DNA from: Phorcus lineatus
Taxonomy: Eukaryota > Mollusca > Gastropoda > Trochida > Trochidae
Assembly: GCA_921293015.1 (NCBI GenBank)
Contig: OV121085.1
Span: forward strand, 15,959,731 to 16,023,730
Length of the DNA stretch: 64,000 nt
Direction: 5' to 3'
Shown here in pieces: positions 47,057 through 61,145 of this stretch (the first letter of the stretch is position 1; each line of letters starts with the position of its first letter). The notes under the pieces are model-generated. The model was not told the DNA's origin. It did not search any database and saw only the letters and a list, made by a program, of their open reading frames with translations. The position numbers and the translations under genes are program-made.

Positions 47057-47347
47057 CCATGTCAGGTGAGGTACTTTTTGTTGTGTCATGTATACACTGA
47101 TTTCCCCCTGTATATGTATATAGATAATAAGTTTTGTATATTTCTGATGTAAAGGATCTAGTTTTTAGCTTTAAAATCTAAAGCAGGCGTGTATTGTAAA
47201 TATTCTATGGGACTCGTTCTGTCAGAAAACATAAAGCTACAAATTGTATATTGTAACGTTTATAAATGCATGAATTTATAACATACCATGGACCTATATG
47301 GTTGTGCACCAAGTACTATTCTTTGAGAGTAATTCGTGGATTATATG

Positions 47348-47613
47348 CATCCTGCTACATAAATGTATATGAATCCTCTCAGCTCCTTCCAAATACCCTG
47401 ATATACTTTCCAATGAGACGACTCGCATCCAGCAACAACGGCATAACCCGGATGGAAAATCCGTCCAGTTCAAGAGAGCAGCTTCAAGCTCCTTGCATAA
47501 CGACATTTCATTCGCTGAAAAATTACAGTTGAACATAGCCACGAATATCAAACCGCCACCGAAACAAAGGATTTAGCCCGAGAGAGATCAGGGTACGCTG
47601 ATGTAGCAGGATG
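47348..47613. repeat. MITE-like element, inverted orientation
   Basis: Ends: CATCCTGCTACATAAATGTA on the left and, reversed, CATCCTGCTACATCAGCGTA on the right. The interior (CCCGGATGGAAAATCCGTCC and GAAATG-rich part) is the reverse of that in the copies at 23926 and 35144. The copy is 266 bp. Confidence 0.85.
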
Positions 47614-48420
47614 GTATCGTGCGCTTTAAATGCTGCTAATTAATATTGACCACATGATGAAATGATAATTGAATTGAAAATTTCCTCAACTAATTGTGGC
47701 CATTATAGAAAGAATGCTTTCAAGAGTAACAATATATCCATTATTGGAAAGGATCATTGGGAGATTGAAAAGAGTCGCTCAATTATCTCATAGCTATAAA
47801 GTATAAAGAGACAATCATACCCAACGATTCTTATGTAAATTTGTTCATACATATTTATATCGAGGTCTTCTCATTTGGTATATTGAATACTGATTTTATT
47901 TAAAAACATTAAATTTCCTCAAAAATATAACAGCGTGTTATTTTTTCAAAAGTATCTTATAAAATAAACTTTGATTTTATTCAACATAAATAAGAAAAAC
48001 GTAATTTGAGAAAGGATAACGGGTAAAAGCATACTTTTACAAAGGTAACAATATTGTTCACATAGCAATTCCACTTTCATTCACATTTTCCATTTTTTAA
48101 TTGTCAAACATTATCTTTTTCCGTCAAATGTATATTTATACCACGTTGTTATTTAGAAAAAAAATGTTTATCTCATGGATTTGTTCAAGATTTTTTAAAG
48201 TATCTATTTAGAATGGACTCCTGTGCTAAATGCCCTTTTTCGCCGAAAATAACTTATGTGCATACACTTTCCATTCATAGGCTTAAAAGAATGTTACCAA
48301 ATTTTAAAGCATTAATCAAAGTACACGTGATAATGCTTGTACTCTATTGAACAATCATATAGAGAAAAGCAATATTTCTTTCATACTATTTTGATACAAT
48401 GGTTCTCTAACAAGCCATAG
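47614..48420. other. Noncoding stretch, no gene seen
   Basis: AT-rich, with only short frames and no recognised repeat. Confidence 0.5.
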
Positions 48421-48872
48421 CGAGTGGATGCCATCATTCTCTCCCCACAGAGGTAGCTCCATCGATATATTCCTATACAATCTCCGTTTTAATACGATCT
48501 CTTTTTGGGCTTCCGGCATGTTCCCCTAGTGGCAGTATATTGCAACATAAACTAAATTGCAATATATCAACAAATGAAAATACTGTTTGGATAACACCTT
48601 TGTTGTCACAAAGCATGATGCTATGATGCAATCGCTAAAGAAGGCCAATGTTTTCTGTGAAGGAGACTCAAAGTGCAAATTCGGTTAAAGTGTAGATTTC
48701 CGAAAGCATCCGGAAATAACTTCGGGGCTTTGAATTATATTTTTTAAACGGCTGATTGCACAACTAACTTTTATTGCATCCAATCAGGCTTCTACCTTTC
48801 TACCAAATGTTGTACAGGAATTTATGACGGAGCTACCTCTGCTGGGAGAGAATGGGATGCCATTAACGAGTA
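48421..48872. repeat. Second MITE-like family, about 60-bp inverted repeats
   Basis: The left end ATGCCATCATTCTCTCCCC continuing ACAGAGGTAGCTCCATCGAT matches the reverse complement of the right end (ATGGCATCCCATTCTCTCCC then AGCAGAGGTAGCTCCGTCAT), and similarity continues to CCTATACAA / CCTGTACAA. The interior is about 330 bp and noncoding. A diverged relative is at 30566. Confidence 0.8.
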
Positions 48873-51173
48873 TCAAAAACATGTCATTAAACGGAATTGA
48901 GTTTAGTATTCCATTTATTAATGACTGAGATGAATACGAAATAGCGAAAAATTTATGGAGGAATGGACGGAGGGACGTCAAACGCCTATCGCTATGACAT
49001 GGGCCCCATAGGGACAGATTAGCTAAACATTTTACATAAAGGTAAGATATAACAAGTTTTGGAATTGAGCTTTATAGATTAATCCTTTATCGCAAATAAT
49101 CTCTGGTTTATTTATTACATTCCATTTACATTCATGAAAAAGTTGAAAAGAAGTCTTATTTTAACTCATTCGTGTACACGTAGATGCCATGCCTTCGATC
49201 ATTAACTTCTAATCCAGTTCTGACACTTACAATATGGTGATATTTTTCTTTCTATATATATTGTGTTGGTTGACATTGATTAAAGGCGTAATGATGTTTA
49301 GCCAAAAAATGTTTTGTTTTTTTCACGTTTAGTCTATGAGACGATGTTTTGACATGAAACATTTCCCCCTCAAGGCAAACTGTTGACTTGCTCACCTCAT
49401 TTATAACAATTTAAAATGTTCTTTCATATCTTACTGACAAGTAGGAAGAAAAGAAAAACTTTCTGAAACTTGACACGCAAGGAAAAATACAGGGTAATCG
49501 CAGTTGCCTCAAAGTAACGGCAGCTGCGATGGTAAATAAAACAGTAATGCTTATACTGTGTATAAGAAATGGTTGAAGTTACACATATATTTTTATTTCC
49601 AATTATTCATCCTTTATGCTCAGTTGATTAATTAATTGAAACAGCTCGCTATATCAGATAAATAAAGTGATCTCACGAAAACGAAAATAATTGTTAAAAT
49701 TTTGGAAGACATTGTTTCTTAATGAAAAGAAGAAGTTTGAAAACAAACGCATAATCATCGGTTAAGCTTTGCGAATCCATTTCTCTACCTCACATAATAA
49801 AAAGGTGTTCTCACAAACACGCCTGCTCTTTGTTTTTGCTACGACTTCCAATGAATGGATGAGTATTAAGATTTGTTAACCTTCTGAAGATAATACATTT
49901 CACATAAACCATTTCGTATTGGGGAAAATTTGAAGGACCATTTAAGGTATACTGAAAAGGTGAAAATATTCTAGGTTCAACCGTTTCCAGAAATTGATAC
50001 TTCCGAATTGTGTCCAACTGATATTTTAGACATTTCTTTGTGATTTCAGCCGCCTCAACTCTTTCATTATTGATTGCGTTTGAATTGAGAAGATGAACAT
50101 GCATTAGATTGCATCAATAGAGAGCTACGGTGAGTATCCCCATATGCCATTAATGAGCCCAATTGAGAGCGAAAATGCGTGCACTAGCGCCTTTTATTTG
50201 AAAAAGTGAGACAATTATGATTCATTTAATCATACATGATATGTTGACACGTACCTAAGTTATGTAGTGTCACGAAAATAGCAAGTGTCTCTTTAATATC
50301 TTTGGTAATTGATTCGTTAATTCAGTATGTACTGCGCATGGAACATTTCAGTAAGTATTCAACACAGTTTGCATTATTAATTACGTTTGAGAATTCTACA
50401 TTTTTCGGATCAAAAAACATCCAATACTTTTACATCTTGAGTTTACAAAACAGTAATGAGCAAGTTGCTTGTCATGACTGACAGCATTTCTTCAAGTTTC
50501 AATTGATACGTGTTTCAGATCTGTTGTTATTTGAATGGCAAACTTATGAATCGTATCAAGAGGGGGTTGTGTTACAGCCTAATTGCTTTGCAGAAAGTTA
50601 TTTTGAAATGAATACACAAGCTTGCGCTTGACATGGCATTGAAAGTCGACATGTTTTTGGAAAATATTAAATAAACAAAGCTAGTCTCACAGTCCTAAGC
50701 CCAAATAAAACGACAATTTTGTTTGTCATTTATCTCTCCATATAACCAAATTTGATTCAAATATTCCTTTTCGGAAATTCAAGGCAAATTGTATTCTCAC
50801 CTGGATCAGACTTCAGTTCATAATGAGATCACAAGGAGCAGGATGTTAATCCATCCAATAAGATTGACTGCACCACCTGTAGGACAATGTAAAAGATACA
50901 CCAGGAAGTTTCTCCTTTGACAACAGCCCTCGGTCAGTGGCAGATCCAGGAATTATGAAAGGGGGGTTTAACTACTGATCTACGTTCATTGGGTTGTGAT
51001 TTCACAAATGACGGGTACACTGAATAAATCTTTTTCTTATGGAATTTCCTAAAGTATCATAACATTTAACAAGGGCCGCATAATTATGTTATATTTTATG
51101 ATAGTCTCCACAATATAAAAAAATTACACTTGGTATTGCAAATGAACCTTATGTATTCCAATGAAAAGATGTA
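48873..51173. other. Noncoding stretch left of duplicated block B
   Basis: 49665-49815 resembles 19480-19640 (shared AAAAGGTGTTC and GTGATCT pieces). 50932-50970 (GGTCAGTGGCAGATCCAGGA then ATTATGAAAGGGGGG) resembles a repeat start often seen in animal genomes. The 97-codon minus-strand frame at 49811-50104 overlaps the first of these and has no recognised motif. No gene is called. Confidence 0.5.
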
Positions 51174-54100
51174 AGTTAATAGCTTCATTTTGTTTTTTAA
51201 ACCACCATGTTGATCACTGTTTCTTACAGAACCTATATACTAATAAGTTCATTGCTAAAAATTATTTCTCATAGGACCTTGCTCCACTGGTCCTTTATTT
51301 GCAGCCGTAATTGTACGAAGTGCATTTTGTTTTTATGAATGGTTTGTGAAAAGATGTACTACTAACATTTCTACTATGATTGTTTGTAAAACGTAACCCC
51401 TGTATAACTTTTTGATTATCTACATTCAGCAATATCAATTAAAGTGATAATGATTAATCAAATATCATCAATTATTCTATCTATTCAATTTATACACGTT
51501 GCTGAAACACTGCTTTTATTCTAGCACCAAACCGTAAATCTAATATTGTCACATGGACAGGAGATAGGAGATGGCATGATAATTTATTACCCCAATAAAG
51601 CTACTTAATAGTTTGAATCACGAACGTTTACAATTGAACTATTCATCTAAAAAAAGCTAAGACGTCAGTGGAATTGAAAAATATTCATATATTCAGTTAC
51701 AAGCAGTAGAACATAAATTGATCATTATATCATTTACAACAACCATTAGTACAAATAACCAAGTACTAGACTTCAGGGAGAAAAATCAAAACACAATTAA
51801 TGTGAATTTGAGAGAGCTTTCTTTCTACTTTCTATCGACCTGCTTGTCCCTAAAAATTAAAAGACTTGATTATTCCCGAATTCCTTCTTTGATATGAACA
51901 TTCTACGAGTTAGTTCAAATGTTACAAGTGACTAGGGTTTTTTGTACAAAGAGGACAAACACTCAGTTAACTAGAACAAACTTTTACGTCTTTACAGTTT
52001 TTTTGTGAAGTTACAGTTTCGCTTTTTATTGCAGAATTTATTTATTCAATGAACAAAAAGTTTTAATGGTTTTATATGACCCTTAAGAGAACGTCATTTT
52101 CATTTTAAAAGAACAAGGATAACAATTGGAAAGAGTTGAGTAGAAAGTTGGTTAAAAGCTCATATCAGTCTAAATCTTTGAACATAATGGTTTAACCAAT
52201 GGTATTACTTAACATGTAATATAATCAGTTACATTACATCGCACAAATTTTATTAAACTACATCAATTTACATTCCATGTTTTGAATATGATTAATATTC
52301 ATGACATATATTAAATCTTATATAAATGTGAATGATCATGTAATTGAAAACTAAAAGCTTTTAATCCTAAGATGCCATGTCCGGCATGTCGGTCAAATCT
52401 TTAATGGGAATTCATCTATGAATACGCCTCTATAGATATTGAAAGCAATTTCCAAAAAACTTTCCCTAAGTCATATTCGTTTTTCAAATTAACAACTGGC
52501 AACCAAGCTAATATGTTTGGATTTTAGAAATTTAACTCATTGTGAGCATTGTAAGTTTAAAGCTAAAGATTTTCAACATGAACACATTATTTATCTTTTG
52601 ATAATGTTAACGATATTTAAGTGTGTTTGATATTTACAACATTGAGGCCTGGTTGACGGCAGACGGCAGACGAGAGTTTTTTAAACCAAAACATGGACAT
52701 AATTTTTTGCTGAATGGTAAAGATTCTATTTCAATAAACCTTTTCAAGCCAAGAAATTAAAGGATTTACTTGAGTGTTATGTTTCATCACAAGGGAAACT
52801 AGCATTGAATCAACTTATCAACCTGTCATGTCACTAGTGGATACCAAAGACAAATTAAAAATGGCTTTTATCAATTCAATTTGATGTCGATTAACTCAAG
52901 TTCCTTATTTTTTTTACAAAGCTAAATTGTCTGTAACAAAAAGCAAACCTCAAATTACTTTAAATGAGGTAACACAATAGATTAATCCGAACATAACATG
53001 GAGTCCTGTTAATTTTGACACACATTAAACATTATTTTGCAGTATGTGTATGATATTTCATACTTGATGACTATGATGTGTTTTTTCCCTATTACGCAGA
53101 AGAACAAGAATATCTGATTTGTTGTATAAAAGAAACTGAATAAGTAGGCTATTATCAGCATATTCCAGTGACGAGCAACATTTCATCTACTAAATACTGT
53201 TCCCTTGACATAAAACAGATGCAGCAATCTGACTTGATTGTGGAAACTCCTTATATGCGAAGCGTACAAAGTGAATCTTTCTAAATAGTTTATGGTCCTT
53301 AAAGTCCGTGCCTAACAATGTCATCCTCATCAAATAAACAGCATTTGTTATTCCAGGCTCAAGGTTGTATCATAAAACCTTCATAAAGATATCGCTACTG
53401 ACATACAAATTGTATCGTTTTAATAAGATCATTATATTGTCATGATATGTATTCTGAGATATTGATTAGTTTTTAATTCAAATATATCAAAGAAAGAACT
53501 TCAGTCTCAGAAAATGGTATAAGATGAGGTAAATAAAAGATGAAACATTCTCAAATCTAGGTTCTAGTTGGCAGATTTTAATGAAACTGATATACTTTTG
53601 AAATATCATCTCTTGAAGATTTTGTTCAGTACATTATTGTTTTACAAAACTGGTAGAAACGCCTCTTTAAGTCAGGAAATTTGCCTTCCTAGGACTGTAT
53701 ATAACACCTCACTGTGTCATGTCAAATTTTATGAGTTTATATCTACAATCTATGTTTTTTCATATCTAATTCTTCAACTTGATTTTATACAAAGAGTTTT
53801 TGCATGTTAAATAGTCCCATAAACGAGTGATATCTACCAGACTACAGACAACCTTAATCAACTCTATTTCGATTGAAAAAAACTATATAAAGACCTATAT
53901 AAACCTCAGCAGATTGGGTTCATGTATTTCCCGTTAGGTTCTGTTCATGTATATAAACGTTACAATTACTACCGAAGAGAGTGGCTTAACATTACTTTGT
54001 AAGTACCATAGAGGTTAAGAAACTTTTGGTGAAGTGTATACTATAACTAATGTTGTAAGATTAAAATAGATAGTACAAGATGCATTATAGTTTACAATTA

Positions 54101-55619
54101 AACGTTGGTGATATTTTTCAGCAGATCTGAATGGTAACAGAATATTGAAAAAAGTTTTTAAAAAACATTGGTGATACAGTTTTTTTTAAATCATCCTTTT
54201 AATCATTATGGACATTGAACATGAATTTTATTTGTTTGCTTCAGTCTTCCTTTTTCCTCATAACATTAGATTTCAAGGCAAAATGTTGAGCCTTGAGTCA
54301 TATTTCACTGCAGCATTAATAGTAAAATAAACAGCCTGTCATTTAGACACTTCCGGGGTTCCCCGTGGGACAGAAAGACCGGCCCACTTCCATGACATTC
54401 AATTATGAATCTGCTAGTTTTCTCTTTGTTTCTTTTCCTCGGTCTCTTATTTTGATCAACGAAAGAAACACAAAATGATTTGATATTTTCCTTTTCCTAC
54501 AAGAAAAATTAATTCAAATTATGATTAATATATCTCTTCTTTGTGAGGGTTTGAAAAATGGAGTTCAAAACATGTTGACATTTGTTTATTTGTTTTCTCT
54601 GTAGAATTAACTATATAAAGTTTTAAAATAGTTTTTTTTAACAAAACTGAATATCAACATGGTATTTTATACAGTAGTGATGAAACTCACTTATGACCGA
54701 GAGTCGCCTCCTTATGTACTGTGGCTAAATGGTGCCTTGAGTTACTTCTTTTACTTCTCATACAATTCTAATGCAGACATATAGCGGAGTACTCTCAGAC
54801 CACATAATCGTCACTTCCCACGTAACCTTTGTTACTTCTGGGCCATTCTTCATAGAATCAACAAGGAGTGAAACTTTCCAACATGGCTAGTGTTTGATAA
54901 CTTTAACTGGTTTCTGCCTTGTAGGAAAATGGAGCGCAACTACAGAAGGGAAATTGTTTATCACATTCTGCTTTAATGTTAGTTTCGTGTTGATGATTAT
55001 GGCATGACTTATATTTGTAGTACCATAATTTAGGGCAAACGTTATTTCACTGAGCTTCTATAAAGGTGTTTCTAATTTGAACCCAATTTCACCTCATCTC
55101 AGCCCGCAATACTAGTACCTGTTTGTATGTGAAATAAATTTGAATAACTGATGAACATTGAATCACATCACTCCCTTAAAACGATGCATGCAAACAAACA
55201 ACAAACAATTTCATAGGGGGAAAAAACAGTTTGGACTTTCATTTTAGCATTTGTTTAATAGGTGAAGTATTACTGCCAGTGCCTTAAAATCTTCTCACTC
55301 GTTTAAAACCTTATCAGAAATTTTGAACAGAAATCACAGTGCTGACCAACAAAAACCAGTGAATATGCTAATAAAGAAAATGCACTTATTGATAACTCAA
55401 GTCCAACAGCTCCTCACATACCAATTCTTTTGCCCTGGAAACGACATCACAATTTCAATGAATGCCAACACTTCCAATAATCTGACATTTTCTGATGGCT
55501 TTCACAACCACCAAACATGGATTTGATTTCCACATAGATTTTAAATGTCAAGTAAAGCTGACAACATGTCACTTACAAAACGAAGTTCATAAACCGGAGA
55601 ACAATCGGGATGAAGTGTT

Positions 55620-56547
55620 AATGTCTCGTACCGCCACACAACTTCTCCTCATGAATCTCAGAACACCCGACCAGAGAAAGATGCCATTGAAGACGCACGT
55701 CGACGATCTTGCAAGATCTGTGGTGGATTGACTTGTTTACGAATACCTCGATCCAGTTAGTCCCAGATGTGCCTGACAGGATTGTGGTTGATGCTACGTG
55801 AAGGCCAGTCCAGGACTTAGAAACCGGTATTTGTCAGAAACTTCTCTGTGGGCTTACCAGAATGTTAGTCCAGCACAATGTCTCTGCATAATCGGAAGCA
55901 GGACAGGTCTCAAAATCTGATCCATGTTCTGAACAGCTTTTTAACTTCCCTTGGTTATCAAGAGGAAAACGTGAGCATAACAAACCCCAATTAATGACGC
56001 TGCCGCCACTAAACCGGTTAACGTCAAGGACGCTGACTTGAGCGTGTTGTTCACCTCGACTGTGGTACACTCGTAAAAAAGAGGAATCAAAATTCGTCAC
56101 TGATGCCAACCCAATTCCACCGTCTTTGAGTAAACCGTATGTGCTAGTTGCCCACGAAAGTCTGTTACGGTGATGAAGAGGTGTCAAGATTGGTCTATTA
56201 TTGGGTCTCCGGGGGCAAAGTCTAGCAAATCGCAAGTGATTTCTAGCAGTTTGTGCATTTACCCTTCTACCAAACAATTCTTTACTTGTGGAGATTGCTG
56301 TGTTAAAATGTTTTTAAGATGTCGTTATCGTATTGCTTGATCTTCCCAGAGTGAAGTCACACGTGACAGGCCAAGCCTCGGACGGTTGGCAACAGTTCCA
56401 GTTTGATGCACTCTCATCATAAGATTAGCAATTCTTTGTTGTGATCAATTATATATATATATAGGCTCTTGCAACTGTGACCATAGACTGACCAGCATGG
56501 AGCCTCCCAATAGAAAGGGTGAAGTTCTTCATTCGGAAACGCGGCAT
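55620..56547 (-). pseudogene. Tc1-like transposase remnant, copy B
   Basis: The counterpart of 20508-21438. It has the same N-terminus from the ATG at 56547, a slightly shorter AT tract, and a 147-codon open part (55834-56277) identical in protein sequence to the A copy. The C-terminal side is cut where the B junction (about 55577) joins unrelated sequence. It has no catalytic potential. Confidence 0.87.
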
Positions 56548-59030
56548 TTTCTACCAAAGTTCAAAATTTAAATTTAAATTTGTTTTCCAGTTCAAGTTCC
56601 GTTTGCTTGTATAGTTTACGCTAACATACACCAAATGACCTCATGAGTTCGTGTTTGCACGAGCATTTCATGTTTTTCATCTTTATATACATGTGATTTT
56701 ACAAATTCACTATTTTTTTTATACTGTTTACTATTGTTAGAAAAACTTTAAAGTTTATTTGATCAACTAGAAAACGAAAATCATTCATTAGTGTGAAACT
56801 TTCATTTTTGCTCAGTATATATGATAAACCCCATATATGTCCCATAAGTAGACAACCGTCAGCTTTAGTACTTGCTAGATTACATGTGAACTGCAAAAGG
56901 CAAATATGAATTACAATTGAATTTGTGTTTATTTGTATTCGATAACGTATTCATATAGACAGACATTTCTAGCTTACATACTTTGACAAACACATTGATT
57001 GAACATGACCTTTATAGAAGCGAATGTACAACCATGAGGTTACAGGTCAATTTCAGAATGTTCCTCGCGTCAATGCAGAATGTTCACAATATTTCCTGCT
57101 GTCGAGGAGTTAATGAGAGGCTGTTTAATTTACTTGGATAGGGATTAACCTATGACGTATGCAGAGCTGTGTCGATTTGTGAAGAAGTCGAATTACTTTG
57201 AAGCTGAAATTAGGGTGAAATGTCCTGTAAGGGTTAATCTACACTGAACATAAAATACTTATGTAGACATATGCTTTTAGGTATATTTATTTTTGGAACA
57301 TAATCTCCTTGAATGTAACCTATTTCAAAGATGCCCGATCTAATGTTCAATCAATTGCCACTCAGAAAAAGTGCCTTCTTATGTAAGATATGCTAATCAA
57401 AGTTAGGAGCCATGCCCATACAATCATTCATAAAACTTCTTTGATATTCAAGATGGATTTTCATTCGTAGATGCTTCCAATAGCATGATTATGTACAACA
57501 TTGATTATGATCCCTTAATCTCAATAATCATCACCTGTAGGCCTGTGATTATGAAATATTGATTAACAGCATTAACAGATAATCCATCCTAACCTTGGCT
57601 GAAAGTCGTCATTAGACATTTGCCTGGTTGGCACAATTTTAAATTTTTATGTTTTTTTTAAAATAATATATACGCATGTAAACTTAATGATATATATAAT
57701 GATACAGTTGTAAGACTGCAGTAGTCGATTTCTTTTGGGTTTTACCTTCTATGCTTAGGAATTATGTTTTTTCATAAGGAAATACAGACTCACACTTTCT
57801 CATGCTTATAGAAACTACCATGATATTCCCACAAAAAAGTTCCATTTTCAGTTTTTAAGCATGCAGCATTTTATTACTAAATTTTCTGTGTAAGAATTAT
57901 GAAAGTTTGATCCCAAAAAACGACTTTTGATCACATTCATTTTAATTTGCCAACCTTTCAGTATATATGCAAGTATCATCAACATTTCCTGCATATCATA
58001 CAAACAATTATTCAAGGCTACCATATCATTCCATATTGCCATAATCAAATTACATTTGGATGTTACTATATATCAATAATGAGAAGATGATAAACTATGC
58101 TTGTTTTGATTAGACAGGGTTAGAAGGTCTGCATTACGCATAAATATAGTAACTCCAGTATCAAACATGTCTGATAACATATAAATTTTAGGCGGGTTGA
58201 CAGGTTTCATGCCACTATTAATTTGATTCAAGCGCCACGATAATATATTTGACCTAGGTCAACATGTCTTGACTTTATTGCGCAATTTGTGTATAAATGC
58301 GATAGACACCAAAAATTACTTCCTGTAGTGCTTATTGAGCTACCGCATCTTAACATCATTTTTATGTCAAATCAAATCGGCTCGGCATTTTCCTCAAGGG
58401 CAAACTGTCTAACGGTTTGATTTCGTAAATAAGCTAGTACGAGAACGGTTTAGTATGTGGTAATGAAAATCAGATCACTTTCTTAAGAAAAAGTTACTTG
58501 ATATTCTTTTTATAGTATTTTGAATGTTTGACATCTTAATCTTTACCATTGTGCCTAATAGTATTCGAGTCAAAATAGTCCAAAATAATAGTAAGTGCTT
58601 TTCTATGAATTTAAAGCTTCGTTATTTATATCTTTAACCTAACCCCGTTTTGATACATGAAAATCCAAAAAGAATTATATATGAAATTACTTATGTTTTG
58701 TATATACTGTATATATGATATCATACATATATATGTAACTTGCAGTGTGTCTAGCAATACAAACTTTGATAACTTTGAGTTATTTGTTGTTATTGTGACG
58801 CAACTGCATTCATAAATGTCAATTGCATATGAAATGTCAATTGAATATTATATTCATGGAACAATTTGTATTGAAATGAATCCACATTTAGCTAATGAAA
58901 TGTTCGAAATGTTAAATATCATGTCATGATATACAACCTTTCAAATGAAAATATTGTCACTTTAATCAAATCTCCTTGTGTCATTGCTTAATAAAATAAC
59001 ATAACCATAACGTTTCACATCCACCAGGAT

Positions 59031-59371
59031 CATCTTGCAACATCAGTGTAAATGAATCCGCTGACCGATCTCCTTCCATATACCCTGATCTCTTTCGGGC
59101 CAAATCCCTCGTTCGGCTGACACGGCTTGGTATTCCTGGTTAGCTCACCTGATATTTTTTCAGCCAATGAAATGTCATTTACCAACCAGGTTGAAGCTAC
59201 TATCCTAATCTTAACGGGATTTTCCATCCGGGTTGTTCCGATGTTGCTGAATGCGAGTTGTCTCATTTGCTAGTACGATAGCTAGCGATACGAGGCTTTT
59301 GGCCTAAAGGAGATCAGGGTATATGAAACGAGCTCTATCAGCGGATTCAATTACGCTACTGTAGCAGGATG
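59031..59371. repeat. MITE-like inverted-repeat element, copy in block B
   Basis: Same length (341 bp) and position in the block as 23926-24266. The right end keeps GTAGCAGGATG, nearer the family consensus than the A copy (GTAGCAGAATG), so A has the derived base. Confidence 0.82.
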
Positions 59372-61145
59372 CATCTGGATGTGCTAAAATTTCTGCCTGT
59401 TATCACATAAGAATATTCTTTTTTTTCGATCGTCTGATTGACAATTGTCAGGTGTTGTTGATTCATAATTAAGTCGTGAATCAATGTTGTCCAAGGTGAT
59501 GAATCGCCATAAAATGCAAACAATGTGAAGGACAATATTTCTATTCTTTTTAGTTAATATATATTTTGTAAATACAGAAAATTTTGTTAGGTAGACTAGA
59601 TGCTAGAATGTTAATGCTCGACTATATTCAAAAGAAACTATTTAGTTTTAACAAGAACTGGGCACAGAGTAAAGTCCATGTTTAGTTAAGGCAGCACTGT
59701 ACCAAAGTTCAGTGCTCAGCTTATCTGAAGAAGAATCCAAACCTGAACTAGAGTTTAGGACAGCACTTCGTCCCTAGATCTGAAACATTGGTTACTCGAG
59801 AGCAAATACACATCCTGGCAAGCGTACAATTGTTGTCCAACTATTCGGAGCCCGCAAACTCCAGCAAGTAGATTAACCAAACGTGACACACTGTGAGACT
59901 CACGGGACATATGGTCTAGGCATAGGTAAAACATAAAACGTTTGTGCAAAGAGATTGTTAATCCCTTAAGATGACATATGCAAGTTCAGGAAAGAACGGG
60001 ATGAATATTATTTTTGTTGGACAAACAGATCGGACAAAAATGTCTTGAGACGGAAGCAAGGAAAGACATACATCCGGAATCGTTGGTAAAACTATAAATT
60101 ATAGACCCTTGATCGGTAAATAAAAAAAGGTTAAATCCCTAATTTGTATTTGTTTTTGGATATCTGAATACATGAAATTCATCCAAACTTAAATCCAGTT
60201 TATGACTCGAGATAATTTGAATCTAATCAATTCGGATTACACACGAACACATGAGGAAGTGCAAAGCTGAAGAATTATGCATAGAAAGGAGCTTATCATT
60301 GTGCTAAATGCTCTATTCTCATTCTTGCAATAAATAAAATGAATCAAAACAGCGAGTTCCATTTCCGATATGAATTGATTTGAAAAGCATGTTGACACAT
60401 TTTATTCAAGGCATAATCTAAAAGTTTTCCTGAGATTCCCTGAATTTCTGATTGTTTTGAATAAATATTTTACTAATGATTGCTGATTACACATCATCAA
60501 AACGGAATGTCAGCCACGTCTGAAACGGTTTTCTTTACATCTTATGTGATCGTTGGTCTTTCTAATTGTTAATAACAACCGGATGTCAACAGCTTTTCTC
60601 ATTGGGTAAATGAAAAAAGGCAAATGTTTCTTTGACATTGGCAAATCTTTTATATTGGTGAACGTAATGTAAAGTTTCATGGGTTTCAGAGTGTTTTTCT
60701 TATTCCTTATCTTTTTGTCCATGAAAGCTTGGAAAGAAAATAATTAATTGGTTTCTTTAACTAACCTTCATTCTTATTTGTGTATAATACATTGGTTGTA
60801 ATTTGTTCCATGTTGTACAGTGTATGTGTTTTATCCTACCTTGTTACCTTAATGCTTTACCTAACTTTTAATGAATTTCATATTCATAGATTGAATAGTT
60901 TCACCCTGTTATAGTGATAAAAACTTATTTTGTTGTATATCTTTTATGCAAATGTACAAACTCTCTTAAATCTTGTTAACGTCCTTTTTATATTCGTCAT
61001 TTAGATATGCATATAAAGTTATCAACGATTAAATTAATAGCCTAAATTAATAGCCTAAATATGCCTTCTTGAAGAAGATGAAGATACGTCGGAATAAGCA
61101 ACAGTGGATGACGTCACATATGGTGCACGTATTCTTAGCCACGTC

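Noticed and set aside
49811..50104. 97-codon minus-strand frame as a gene
   Set aside because: No recognisable motif, no start or splice context, and its low-coordinate end overlaps a diverged interspersed repeat. Frames of this length are expected by chance in 64 kb.
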